Source of the DNA: Nitrospirales bacterium
GTDB taxonomy: Bacteria > Nitrospirota > Nitrospiria > Nitrospirales > UBA8639
Assembly (NCBI GenBank): GCA_021604105.1
Contig: BQIW01000012.1
Location: 1-64,000 of the forward strand
DNA: 64,000 bases
Reading direction: 5' to 3'
Shown: positions 44,061 to 52,495 of the stretch, one piece after another
How positions within the stretch are numbered: position 1 is the stretch's first letter
Layout: every line of letters starts with the position of its first letter
Position numbers and translations under genes: made by a program
Notes under the pieces: model-generated
Seen by the model: only the letters and a program-made list of their open reading frames with translations
Databases searched by the model: none
Told to the model about the DNA's origin: nothing

Positions 44061-44123
44061 TATGAAAGAAAGATCGAGATGGATGAATTAAAAAACGAGA
44101 ATGATTTTCGATTTATTTGAATA

Positions 44124-44138
44124 TGATTCTCATTATGA
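44124..44138 (-). promoter_or_regulatory. Fur-box-like operator
   Basis: TGATTCTCATTATGA matches the 7-1-7 Fur consensus at 11 of 14 positions and is extended by GAGAAATAATG. A second partial copy (GAGAATGATTTTCG) is at 44097-44110, closer to the gene. It is placed just upstream of the lipoprotein/FMN operon on the minus strand. Confidence 0.65.
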
Positions 44139-44238
44139 GAAATAATGCCAAATTGTATCACCCGATGTTCAAGGCGGTCAACCGGTATGGTCTTTGAACT
44201 CTGATCTGATGTGGTCCATATATTTCGAGACTGGTTGA

Positions 44239-44281
44239 AAATAAAAAACAGAGAGAAAAGGCGTAGCCTTTTCTCTCTGTT
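44239..44281 (-). terminator. Intrinsic terminator of the porin gene
   Basis: AACAGAGAGAAAAGGC (44247-44262) pairs with GCCTTTTCTCTCTGTT (44266-44281) around a three-base loop. On the minus strand a T-rich tract (complement of GAAAATAAAA) follows. It lies 26 bases after the porin stop. Confidence 0.9.
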
Positions 44282-44306
44282 TCCCTGTCCCCTTTATAGA
44301 GAACTC

Positions 44307-45704
44307 TTAGAAATACGTGGCCCAGGATGCCACAAACGCCGTATCGTGTATACGTTCATTCCCATCACGACCGACCGGAGTGTATTGGAAGTCGGCTTTA
44401 AAGACGGTATCCTCCGTGGGACGGAAGTTTAGGCCGAAGGTCCAGCGTTGCCATTCCCCCAATTTTCCGGCTTCGGTGTTGTCATTTAAGTCCTGTCCCA
44501 GATTCATTTGTTCCCAGCGGACTATAGCCGTGAAGGTAGAAACTTCCTGCTTGAAGTAGCTGGGGGCCATTCTGGTTAGCCATTCCGGAAGGAAATGGTA
44601 ATTCCCTTGTAAATAATACCCCTGCATTCTGCGTGGATTGCCGTTCTGGGTTCCGTCTTGATTGATATTATTGTCCTTGACGTAAGCCCAGGCACTTTCT
44701 CCGATGAATTCAAAGGGGCCTCGTTGGAAGGTCCAATCCAGAGCCCAAATGGCCAATTGATTATCATCATTTGAGCCATAATTTCCATAAAATCCCGAAC
44801 CACCGATTTCCACCCCCAAAACGGGGCTGAACGCGACACGTCCCATTAGGGATTTGCCGTTATTATTGTCAAAGTTGGTGTTGCTTGAGCGAGCCGAGCG
44901 TATTCCGTTGGTTTGGTTGATATTGGACGTGTTGTCAGGATTTCCGTTTCCTCCAAAGGCATTGGTGAATCCATTGGTGACGTAGAATTCATAATCCAGC
45001 TTTGAGAGAGAGGTGGGATAGAACGTGCCGTAAGCTCCAACGCCAGGTTGGTGAAGCGTTGTTGGGATGATCCGTTGGTTGACGAGTGGGCGTTCGGTGA
45101 GATCACGGAGTGGGGCGTCATGCAGGAGGTTGAATTTTCCAAGTGGAACGAGGATGATGCCCGCCCGCAAGTTAATGGGTTCTTGTAAGAGATAGTCGAT
45201 GGTGGCAAATTCCACCTTAATGTCGTTGGTTCCATGCTCGAATTCAATTTCCGCCGCGAATTTCACGCGCTCACTGATGTCCCCGTATATGAAGGGTACC
45301 AACCGGTGTTGATCAAAATAGCTGTTTCCCTGATTGGCCCGGTTAAAGTACTCGATGTCCATGTAACCGCCGACGATGGCCTTGGGAGAAGAGACGAAGG
45401 GACGGGCATAGATCAGACCTCCTGACCCTTGCATGGAGGAATCGGCTTTTTGACGCTTCCCTTTAACCGTGCCAAGGTCCTGAAGGTTTTTCCCCGAATC
45501 GACTGGGTCCGGGGCGGTTCCTGGTTGGGCCATCGGTGGCCGGACTGCCTCTGGGGTCCCGCGCCCTTTCAGATAGTCTTGGACTGCTTGTCGAACCGCC
45601 TCCTGTTGAGCCGGCGTCAGTTCTTCTTCACCTGAGGCGGAGAAGGCCGGAGAAAACGAAAACACAGAGAGGCCCATAAGGACCCCGATTGTGAACTTCT
45701 TCAT
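44307..45704 (-). CDS. Outer-membrane porin, phosphate-selective porin O/P-like
   Basis: The 465-residue protein has a signal peptide ending PAFSA, a helical stretch (LTPAQQEAVRQAVQDYL), a Pro-rich linker, then a beta-barrel of alternating strands. Recognisable parts are SPKAIVGGYMDIEYFNRANQ, EFEHGTNDIKVEFATIDYLL and INLRAGIILVPLGKFNLLHD, typical of the OprO/OprP-like group. It ends FVASWATYF with the C-terminal Phe needed for BAM recognition. The binding site AGGAGGTATTC lies before ATG 45704. The substrate cannot be inferred. It may serve iron or anion uptake in this Fur region. Confidence 0.85.
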   Translation of the reverse strand: MKKFTIGVLMGLSVFSFSPAFSASGEEELTPAQQEAVRQAVQDYLKGRGTPEAVRPPMAQPGTAPDPVDSGKNLQDLGTVKGKRQKADSSMQGSGGLIYARPFVSSPKAIVGGYMDIEYFNRANQGNSYFDQHRLVPFIYGDISERVKFAAEIEFEHGTNDIKVEFATIDYLLQEPINLRAGIILVPLGKFNLLHDAPLRDLTERPLVNQRIIPTTLHQPGVGAYGTFYPTSLSKLDYEFYVTNGFTNAFGGNGNPDNTSNINQTNGIRSARSSNTNFDNNNGKSLMGRVAFSPVLGVEIGGSGFYGNYGSNDDNQLAIWALDWTFQRGPFEFIGESAWAYVKDNNINQDGTQNGNPRRMQGYYLQGNYHFLPEWLTRMAPSYFKQEVSTFTAIVRWEQMNLGQDLNDNTEAGKLGEWQRWTFGLNFRPTEDTVFKADFQYTPVGRDGNERIHDTAFVASWATYF

Positions 45705-46186
45705 GAATGAATACCTCCTAATATATAGGATTGGGACGCGGAGGTCCTCAGGAAAGGAGTCGGGGACTCAGGGTCCTCAATGGAGGGAACGATATGATGA
45801 TCTGTGAATCGGAACGCAACGCATTTTCAGGAGTACACTCAATTGAAGGGTCAACCCCGTCATTAGTCGCTCAATACGGTAAATGGAATGAAAACAAGAC
45901 GCTTGCAGCGTTTGCATTTCAATTCCACTCCATCTTTTTTTAGGATGGCCATCAGCTGCCCGCAATGACAGCGCGCCTCTGTGGCAGTTGTACATGGAGA
46001 AGCTATAACTGTTTCCTGAGTCATCTTTGATGTTGAAAGTAATTATTATTAATTTTGAAATTGATAACTGTTCTTAACAGGGCTCTTAATACCGCATAGG
46101 TTTGGCTTGTGTCAAGAAGGTTCCGTTTTTTTCGTATATTTTAATGTGTGAGACTTTGAGAAACTAAAGCGGTATATAATGACTTG
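45705..46186. other. Divergent intergenic region
   Basis: Apart from the 53-codon Com-like frame, this region carries AT-rich DNA between the minus-strand porin side and the plus-strand lipoprotein. TATAAT at 46175-46180 lies only seven bases before ATG 46187, which hints at leaderless transcription if it is a real -10 element. No matching -35 is visible. Confidence 0.4.
45863..46024 (-). CDS. Com-like small zinc-finger protein (53 aa)
   Basis: ATG 46024 to TAA 45863 on the minus strand encodes a 53-residue protein whose core is ARCHCGQLMAILKKDGVELK followed by CKRCKRLVFIPF. The spacing of CxC and CxxC around a basic hairpin is that of the Mu Com family, which bind mRNA or act as small zinc fingers. 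No good Shine-Dalgarno is seen, and the A/T-rich DNA upstream (46035-46075) looks regulatory. It is transcribed towards the porin gene. Confidence 0.6.
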   Translation of the reverse strand: MTQETVIASPCTTATEARCHCGQLMAILKKDGVELKCKRCKRLVFIPFTVLSD

Positions 46187-46798
46187 ATGGCTATACGGAC
46201 TGCTCTTGCTTGCTGTCTAGGGTTTTTAGGGCTTCTTGTTGGCATGAGTATGGGATGCGCGCATCAGCTTCCCTCTCACCCCTCTCAAGAAGACCTCACG
46301 GAGCCCCTTGTTTTCGGACACATTCACGTGTGGCAGGAAAAGCCGTCAGGAAGAATGTACCTCCCTGAATTAGCCTCACTTGAATTCAGCTCCAGGGATG
46401 GTCAACGGCGGTATCGTGTGGAAATCGAGGCGGCTTCCTCCTATTTTTTTCTGTCATTGAAGCCAGGGCAGTATCAGGTGAATCGAGTCGTCATTCAGGA
46501 AGGGGAGTTTCGATCCAGTGCGGAAGTTCCGTTAACTTTTGAGGTTCCTGATCGAGGAGTGGTGTATCTTGGCGGTTGGCGAATACAGGTTGATCCTCCG
46601 AATTATACAAGAGAGTTAGAGGTAACCATAGTCTCCGAATCCGTTGAAGCCATCGCGGAAATGATGGTTCGTTATCCATCTCTTTCTTCACATGTGGTCC
46701 TGTCCTCTCTGGCGGAACCTCCGTTATTACGGGCGCGATTGTTTGAAGTCACACCCTACCCCAGATTCCGATATTTCAATCGTCATAATTCCACATAA
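46187..46798 (+). CDS. Predicted lipoprotein (203 aa)
   Basis: The N terminus TALACCLGFLGLLVGMSMGC is a lipoprotein signal with lipobox SMGC. The mature part is beta-rich, with VFGHIHVWQEKPSGRMYLPE, RRYRVEIEAASSYFFLSLKP and GVVYLGGWRIQVDP, resembling carboxypeptidase-regulatory or PEGA-like folds. No specific family is recognised. ATG 46187 is preferred to the adjacent TTG 46184. It is followed 65 bases later by apbE on the same strand, so both may act at the envelope. Confidence 0.7.
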   Translation: MAIRTALACCLGFLGLLVGMSMGCAHQLPSHPSQEDLTEPLVFGHIHVWQEKPSGRMYLPELASLEFSSRDGQRRYRVEIEAASSYFFLSLKPGQYQVNRVVIQEGEFRSSAEVPLTFEVPDRGVVYLGGWRIQVDPPNYTRELEVTIVSESVEAIAEMMVRYPSLSSHVVLSSLAEPPLLRARLFEVTPYPRFRYFNRHNST

Positions 46799-46863
46799 AT
46801 TCTTTCAATCGGAACTCCAGCTGTTCTGAAATCAACGTGTGTGTTGAGGATAGGAGAGTAATC

Positions 46864-47868
46864 ATGGGGCGAATGCAGAATATTCTTGGACTGTGCTTGT
46901 TCATGCTCTTCCTGGCGGGATGCCAGGGCACGCCTCATTTGGTGAAGCGCAGTCAGATGCTGATGGGAACCGTGGTGTTTGTCACCGCAGTTGGAGCAGA
47001 TGAGATGATTGCGCAGGGAGCGGTCCAGGCGGGACTTGATGAAATCCGGCGGTTAGAAGAGTTGTTGAGCACCTGGATTCCAACCAGTGAGTTATCACAG
47101 GTGAATGCGGCGGCGGGACGGGAACCCATACAGGTGAGTCCGGAAACCTTTGAAGTCCTCACTCGATCCCTGGAGGTGGCGAAGCTTACCCACGGAGGGT
47201 TCAATATCGCCCTGGGTCCAGCGGTGAATGCATGGAATGTCAGCGGGGAAGGGCAGGTTCCCTCCCAGGAAGATCTGGAAGCGCTTCGCCCCCAGATGGA
47301 GTTATCGGACATGCAATTAGATGAAAACGCGCGCAGTGTGTGGTTGCGTCGTCCTGGGATGTCTATTGATGTTGGGGGGATCGGGAAAGGGTATGCGGCT
47401 GACCTCGCTGCCAGAGTGATGCAGAGATCAGGGGCGATAGCAGGCGTGGTCGCTTTGTCGGGGGATATTAAAACGTTCGGACGTATGCCGGATTCCCAAC
47501 GCTTTGTTTTTGGAATCCAGCATCCCCGAAAGCGGCAGGGCGAAATCCTAGGGCGGATCGAGTTGGAGGATGAAGCCGTCTCCACAGCAGGAGATTATCA
47601 ACGGTATTTTATGCAGGACGGGGTTCGCTTTCACCATATCCTTGATCCCAAGACCCTTCATCCCGCTCGAGGATGTCAAAGTGTCACAGTCATAGCCAAG
47701 GAGGGTGTGATGGCCGATGGGTTGGATACCGGCGTGTTTGTCATGGGTCCTGACAAAGGCATGGCCCTAATTGAGGCTTTGCCGGATGTTGAAGGGGTGA
47801 TTGTCGATCAGGAAGGAGCGGTGGTTGTCTCATCCGGTCTCAAGAGTCGCTTCAGTCCTGAGCCGTAA
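46864..47868 (+). CDS. apbE: FAD:protein FMN transferase ApbE
   Basis: ApbE is a periplasmic Mg-dependent enzyme that transfers FMN from FAD to Thr/Ser of target proteins. The 334-residue precursor is a lipoprotein (LFMLFLAGC). It shows QMLMGTVVFVTAVGADEM, MSIDVGGIGKGYAADLAA, ALSGDIKTFG, HHILDPKTLHPARG and VMADGLDTGVFVMG, all family signatures. ATG 46864 behind AGGAGAG is chosen over GTG 46837. Its likely target here is the FMN-binding protein at 42892-43578. Confidence 0.95.
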   Translation: MGRMQNILGLCLFMLFLAGCQGTPHLVKRSQMLMGTVVFVTAVGADEMIAQGAVQAGLDEIRRLEELLSTWIPTSELSQVNAAAGREPIQVSPETFEVLTRSLEVAKLTHGGFNIALGPAVNAWNVSGEGQVPSQEDLEALRPQMELSDMQLDENARSVWLRRPGMSIDVGGIGKGYAADLAARVMQRSGAIAGVVALSGDIKTFGRMPDSQRFVFGIQHPRKRQGEILGRIELEDEAVSTAGDYQRYFMQDGVRFHHILDPKTLHPARGCQSVTVIAKEGVMADGLDTGVFVMGPDKGMALIEALPDVEGVIVDQEGAVVVSSGLKSRFSPEP

Positions 47869-47888
47869 CAACGTGTTCAACCCCACTC

Positions 47889-47921
47889 AAAAAAAAGGAG
47901 GCATGAAGCCTCCTTTTTTAT
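47889..47921. terminator. Bidirectional intrinsic terminator
   Basis: AAAAAAGGAGGC (47891-47902) pairs with GCCTCCTTTTTT (47908-47919) around a five-base loop, giving T-tracts on both strands. It lies between the convergent apbE and the Spy/CpxP-like gene. Confidence 0.93.
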
Positions 47922-47941
47922 TAAGCAGAGAAGAGGGCTGC

Positions 47942-48601
47942 TTAGCTTTTTTTGTCCTTGGAATGGTGAGAATACCCGCCTGGATGACCTTTCGTCATCC
48001 CGCCCTTCTGGTGGGCATTGATGCGATCATGGACCGCTTTCATGCGAGAGCGTTGCTCGTCCGTTAATACGGCCTTGGCGTCGCGCCCGGCTTTGACTGA
48101 TGCCAGGTACAGGCCGGCACGAATTTCATAAAGACTCTTCAGCTTCGATTCCACAGCACCCAAATCCCCTTGGTCATTCCGCAACAACTCGTGCAAGTCC
48201 AAGCTGGTCAGTTGCATGTCCGCTTTCATTTTAATTTTGTTTTTTTCAAAATTGGTTTTTATCGTCTGAAGTTTTGCCACCTGGTCTTCGGTAAGGGCCA
48301 TGCCTTCTTTGAATTTCAAAATGTGTTCGATGAATTCAGAGGCACTTTGATGAGGACCATGTCCTGATTTGTGGGGGCTTCCTCCTTTGTCATAGCCTCC
48401 CGACATGCTTGCACCATGATGCGTGTACCCGTGGCTATAGGCTCCTGTTCCGTGGGGGGACGTGTTGTATCCGGAGGGGTGGTGCGCATCTCCTCCATAG
48501 CCCGTCGCTAAACCCATGGCGGGGAACCCCAGAATTAAGGATAAGACACCGGACCAAAGTGGAATCATTCGTTTGTGGTGGGATTTGCCTTTAATAGTCA
48601 T
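47942..48601 (-). CDS. Spy/CpxP-like periplasmic protein with His/Gly-rich N-terminal region
   Basis: The 219-residue precursor has a signal peptide (residues 8-33, ending GLATG). A stretch of about 60 residues rich in His, Gly, Tyr and Ser follows (HHPSGYNTSPHGTGAYSHGY and more). The C-terminal helical domain carries LTXXQ-type repeats: ALTEDQVAKLQTIK and VLTDEQRSRMKAVHDRI. Spy/CpxP proteins act as periplasmic chaperones or stress sensors, and the His-rich part suggests metal binding (copper, zinc or nickel). A weak Fur-like ATTAT half-site lies at 48685-48699 upstream. Confidence 0.8.
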   Translation of the reverse strand: MTIKGKSHHKRMIPLWSGVLSLILGFPAMGLATGYGGDAHHPSGYNTSPHGTGAYSHGYTHHGASMSGGYDKGGSPHKSGHGPHQSASEFIEHILKFKEGMALTEDQVAKLQTIKTNFEKNKIKMKADMQLTSLDLHELLRNDQGDLGAVESKLKSLYEIRAGLYLASVKAGRDAKAVLTDEQRSRMKAVHDRINAHQKGGMTKGHPGGYSHHSKDKKS

Positions 48602-48925
48602 GTGAACAGCCTCCTTTCGCGATAAAAAACCCTATGGTGTAAAAAATGAGAGGACAAGTCATGTGATCAGTGAGTTTCCTGAACCAATTCTCATTATACA
48701 CAGGAATGCGGAAAATGTAGCGCGTGAGCCCCTATCTTATCTCAAAAATTCAAGAGGTTACACAACCCCACTGGGTTGAGACCCTGCTCGGAACTCAAGG
48801 AAGGCGGGTGCGCACGTGGGATGGAGTTTTTGGATCGGGAAGGGATCGAACCACAGTCCATTTGGGAAGCATCCGTTATCAAAAGGAAAAAGCTGTGGAC
48901 AAAGGGGAAGGGGAAGCCGTCCGCA
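48602..48925. other. Gene-free stretch between the Spy-like gene and fur
   Basis: No gene is supported. A GGGATCGAACC motif near 48840 resembles the end of a tRNA in reverse orientation, but no cloverleaf can be built around it. Confidence 0.45.
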
Positions 48926-49360
48926 TCAGGCATTTTTGCAGGTATTGCAGAGACCGTACAGTTCCAGCTTATGGGTCTGAATGGTAAAGCCGTTTTTTCT
49001 CGCCACTTCTTCTTGTAAGTTTTCGATTTGGCAATTTTGAAATTCGACTATTTTTCCGCAGGAGGTGCAAATGAGGTGATCATGATGACCCTTATGGGAC
49101 ACATTATCGAACTGCGTTTGTGAGCCGAAATGGCGTTCCTGGGCCAGGTCGGTTTCACAGAATAATTTGAGCGTGCGATAGATGGTGGCCAGGCCAATAT
49201 GCGGGTCTTTTTTAGCGAGGATATGATATAACTGCTCGGCAGTGACATGCTCCATTTTGAGAAAGGTCGTCAGGATTAACTCGCGTTGACGAGTCAGTTT
49301 GAGGCTGTTTTTTTGGAGATGATGCTTGAGTGTTTCGAGTTCTTTGACCGGTTTAGCCAT
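48926..49360 (-). CDS. fur: Ferric uptake regulator, Fur family
   Basis: The 144-residue regulator has the winged-helix N terminus (LKLTRQRELILTTFLKMEHV, ATIYRTLKLFCETDLAQE) and the metal-binding dimer domain with HKGHHDHLICTSCGKIVEF and a second Cys pair GLCNTC near the end. Fur represses iron genes when Fe(II) is plentiful. The Fur-box-like sites at 35239, 39329 and 44124 are its probable targets. Discrimination from PerR or Zur is not secure from sequence alone, but the HHDHLIC and CxxC arrangement and the iron-gene context favour Fur. Confidence 0.9.
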   Translation of the reverse strand: MAKPVKELETLKHHLQKNSLKLTRQRELILTTFLKMEHVTAEQLYHILAKKDPHIGLATIYRTLKLFCETDLAQERHFGSQTQFDNVSHKGHHDHLICTSCGKIVEFQNCQIENLQEEVARKNGFTIQTHKLELYGLCNTCKNA

Positions 49361-49473
49361 GGTGAAATCTTCCTTAAGATAAGAAGAAGATGGTTATTAA
49401 ACCTCAATTATCCAAGGTAATCAAGAATTATTTTGTCGTTTTTGGTATTGGTGGAGAAATTTAGGGAGTACCT

Positions 49474-50034
49474 ATGAGAAAACCCTCAGAAGTGACCGGT
49501 GACCGCGCTTTGCTGATTTATACGTTGCATTTGACCGAATCCATGGGACTGATGAGTGACGTGAAACTTCAACAATTATTATTCCTCTGTGAATTGCAAA
49601 TGTTGGGGAAAGGATTGAAAGGGTTGCATTTTGAATTTGTCCGATTTCCCTATGGGGCCTTTAGCAAGGACGTGGATAACGATTTGCTCTTCTTGCGTAG
49701 AAAGGAACGGATAGAGAATTTTGATGTCACGGAACAGGCTGAGGGGGTTGTGGGCTTGGTTGAGAAGATCATGAAGGAACCCGAAGCCAATCAACAGGTC
49801 ATGGAAATTATTCAGACGGTGGTTGAGAAATACGGGCCAATGGATACCAGCGCCATCATGAGTGCCGTGGAGGCCGTGGAATTAGGCCCGGCTGATAATC
49901 CTGAGCAAAAACTTGCTATCCGGGATATTTCCTTCCATACCATTATGCTGGTGCCCTCGCGGATTGAAGCGACCGAAGCTATCACGCTGTCACCTGCACA
50001 GGTAAAAACCTTAAATACGGCGATGGGGTATTAA
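49474..50034 (+). CDS. Panacea/SocA-like domain protein
   Basis: The 186-residue protein has VKLQQLLFLCELQMLGKGLK followed by FEFVRFPYGAFSKDV. This resembles the Panacea (DUF4065, SocA/GepA) domain with its KLQKLLYLA...YGP pattern. The following residues are helical. Panacea proteins often act as antitoxins or adaptors for proteolysis, and no toxin gene is next to it. The start is ATG 49474 after TTTAGGGAGTACCT. I am moderately sure of the family. Confidence 0.55.
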   Translation: MRKPSEVTGDRALLIYTLHLTESMGLMSDVKLQQLLFLCELQMLGKGLKGLHFEFVRFPYGAFSKDVDNDLLFLRRKERIENFDVTEQAEGVVGLVEKIMKEPEANQQVMEIIQTVVEKYGPMDTSAIMSAVEAVELGPADNPEQKLAIRDISFHTIMLVPSRIEATEAITLSPAQVKTLNTAMGY

Positions 50035-50158
50035 GGCCCCATCGACATCCGGATGACGGTGTATCTGACTGTACAAATATTAAAGTGAAAGCGAGAATGA
50101 GAGGACCTGAGGCCGAACAGGGGTCCGGCCTCGGTCTTGTGAATTGAAAAATCCGGGA

Positions 50159-50485
50159 TTACTTGGTAAGCGAGGCTTCTTCAGGAGAAGCTGTTGAGCC
50201 GACGGTAAAGGTATCCCTCAGTGCTTCCAGTCTGACCTTCCCCACGCCCTTCACTTTCCCCAGATCATCGAATGATTTAAAGGCGCCATGATCCTTTTTG
50301 TAGGCGAGGATGTTGTGGGCGATATCCTGTCCCACGCCTTTGACGGCTTCGAGTTGTTCAAGACTGGCAGTGTTAATGTCAATCTTGTTCACGGTAGCTT
50401 CTGCCCAGGACATGGGGAACAACAGGCCAACGGAAAGAACCAGAGCAAACATGAAGACCGAAACTTGTTGTGAATGAATCCTCAC
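50159..50485 (-). CDS. ComEA-like helix-hairpin-helix exported protein
   Basis: The 108-residue precursor has a signal peptide (VFMFALVLSVGLLFPMSWAEA) and a pair of helix-hairpin-helix motifs: NTASLEQLEAVKGVGQDIAH and FDDLGKVKGVGKVRLEALRD. ComEA-type domains bind DNA without sequence specificity and help DNA uptake. GTG 50485 sits behind AAAGGAG with correct spacing, whereas the TTG six codons upstream overlaps that site. No competence operon is adjacent, although pil genes occur at 21114-23916. Confidence 0.85.
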   Translation of the reverse strand: MRIHSQQVSVFMFALVLSVGLLFPMSWAEATVNKIDINTASLEQLEAVKGVGQDIAHNILAYKKDHGAFKSFDDLGKVKGVGKVRLEALRDTFTVGSTASPEEASLTK

Positions 50486-50650
50486 GGCACACACTCCTTT
50501 CAAAATGGTTGAAACGCCTCGTTGCTGTTCTTCCCTTTCATGGGGAGAAGGCCACGAATGAATGAGTGAGGCTAGGGAGTAGGACGATTGAAGGGCAATC
50601 TGTCGAAGGTGCTATCTTGGAAGTGTTAATAGCCCAATAAATGTGAAAAT

Positions 50651-52213
50651 TTACTGAGGGGAAGACGGAGGAACGGTTGTCGGAAATTGATACAAGGTGC
50701 CGAATTTCTGTCTGAGGTCTTGAATGAAGGGTTCAGGAGTCAGGGCCTGCCCTGTGACGCGGATGAGTAAATCGGCTGCCGTGTACTGTCGTCCCCAACG
50801 ATGCACCTTATCGTTCAGCCAGCCTTTCAAAGGAAGCAAGTTACCTTGGCTGATGGCCTGCTCGAGGTCCGGAAGATCCTTGTGTGCCTGCCGAAAGAGC
50901 ATGGCCGCATACAGATTCCCCAGTGTGTACGTGGGGAAATAGCCAAAGGCCCCAAAGGACCAGTGCACGTCCTGCAGCACACCTTCTGCGTCGGAGGAAG
51001 GAGTAATCCCCAGGTAGTCCTGGATTTTAGCGTTCCAGATATCCGGCAGATCATCAACGTGCAAGCGGCCTTCAATGATCTCCAGCTCAATTTCAAATCG
51101 CACCATGATATGCAGGTTGTACGTCAGTTCATCGGCTTCGACCCGGATTAAAGACGGAGTCACCCGGTTGATCGCCAGGTAGAAATCTTCCGCACTGACT
51201 TTCCCCAACTGTGTCGGAAAAACCTCCTGAAGTTTCGGATAAAAATATTGCCAAAAGGCCCGTGATCGCCCCACGCAATTTTCCCATAATCGGGATTGGC
51301 TCTCATGAATACCCAGAGAAATGGCCTCCCCTAATGGTGTGCCATATTGCTGTGCAGGTAATCCTTGTTCGTACAGGCCATGCCCTCCTTCGTGAATACA
51401 GCTAAAGAGACAGGAGGGCAGATCCGTTTCGAAGACGCGCGTGGTCACCCGCACATCGGTTGGATGGAACGCCGTCGTAAACGGATGCTCCGACAAATCC
51501 AGGCGTCCGCGTTGAAAATCATAGCCCATGTGCTTAAGCACAAGCCGGCCAAAATCCATTTGTGGGGTTTGCTCATACGATTGCGTCAGGAGTTGGGTAT
51601 TGGGTTGGACAGGGGACTGTCGAATGTGGTCCAGCAGGCGAATCAGCTCCGTCCGCAAGGTGGCAAAGAGTGGACGTAATTGAGCCACGGTCGATCCCGG
51701 TTCGTAGGTGTCGAGTAAGGCGTTATAGGGAGAATCCACGTAACCCAAATAGTCCGCCTCTTGTTGCTTCAGGTGCACGATTCGTTGCAGATTCGGCAAA
51801 AACCGTTGGAAGTCATTCGTCTTTCTGGCTTCCGCCCATACTTGTTGCGCTAAAGAGCATTCCCGCTCAAGCTGGTTGACGAAAGCCGACGGCAATTTTT
51901 TCGCACGGGAAAAGTCCCGCCAGGTCTCGCGAAGGAGAGCGTGTGAGGGTTCGTCCAAGGCAGACGCGTGCTGAGAATGAATCGTTCCGGTGGGGAGATC
52001 CACAAACGTTCCAAGCAGGGATTCCATCTCAGGTGAAACAAATTGGTCATGGGCCAGCGTTTGAAGAGTGGCCAGTTGTTCCGCGCGAACCGCTCCACCT
52101 CCTGGAGGCATATAGGTTTCCTGATCCCAGGAGAGCACGGCTGCGGCATCCTGCAGGTGATGGATCTGTCGCAAGGTCTGTTTCAGCGGGTCAAGCGCAG
52201 CGTCAGCGGACAT
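50651..52213 (-). CDS. Carboxypeptidase Taq (M32 family metallopeptidase)
   Basis: M32 enzymes are zinc carboxypeptidases that trim C-terminal residues. The 520-residue product has the metal-binding HEGGH motif in SCIHEGGHGLYEQGLPAQQY, the upstream VLSWDQETYMPPGG and the downstream HESQSRLWENCVGRS and DELTYNLHIMVRFEIE, all family marks. ATG 52213 follows GAGGGA, and the TTG five codons upstream is less likely. It is cytoplasmic, with no signal peptide. It is flanked by unrelated genes on the other strand. Confidence 0.95.
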   Translation of the reverse strand: MSADAALDPLKQTLRQIHHLQDAAAVLSWDQETYMPPGGGAVRAEQLATLQTLAHDQFVSPEMESLLGTFVDLPTGTIHSQHASALDEPSHALLRETWRDFSRAKKLPSAFVNQLERECSLAQQVWAEARKTNDFQRFLPNLQRIVHLKQQEADYLGYVDSPYNALLDTYEPGSTVAQLRPLFATLRTELIRLLDHIRQSPVQPNTQLLTQSYEQTPQMDFGRLVLKHMGYDFQRGRLDLSEHPFTTAFHPTDVRVTTRVFETDLPSCLFSCIHEGGHGLYEQGLPAQQYGTPLGEAISLGIHESQSRLWENCVGRSRAFWQYFYPKLQEVFPTQLGKVSAEDFYLAINRVTPSLIRVEADELTYNLHIMVRFEIELEIIEGRLHVDDLPDIWNAKIQDYLGITPSSDAEGVLQDVHWSFGAFGYFPTYTLGNLYAAMLFRQAHKDLPDLEQAISQGNLLPLKGWLNDKVHRWGRQYTAADLLIRVTGQALTPEPFIQDLRQKFGTLYQFPTTVPPSSPQ

Positions 52214-52495
52214 GAGCGGTTCCCTCAAAGAGTGGTAAAGAGTTCAGGTGGATGACGGGGCCACTGTAAGTCAGCTCTTGAGAAATTGGCAAGAAGCATT
52301 CGCCGATGAGTGAAGAGAATGGACCAGGTGTGAAAGCCTGCCACGATTTGACGGAACACGCAAGCACATTCAAATGAGAGAGAGAGAAGAAGAGAAAAGA
52401 CGAATTACCTTGCGGCAGGAGCATGGAGAGAAGGACAATGTGGGTCATTAAAGATCAATCGTGAGGCGATGAATGGACCGCAAAGGGGGTACAAC

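Noticed and set aside
46035-46075. Fur box before the Com-like gene
   Set aside because: The DNA is AT-rich with ATTAATTT-type runs, but no 15-mer reaches a useful match to the 7-1-7 consensus.
46953-47585. 210-codon frame antisense to apbE
   Set aside because: It is a shadow of a clear ApbE gene, with low-complexity Ser/Pro-rich translation.
48825-48860. tRNA-like GGGATCGAACC motif
   Set aside because: No acceptor, D or anticodon stem can be paired around it on either strand, and the T stem does not close.
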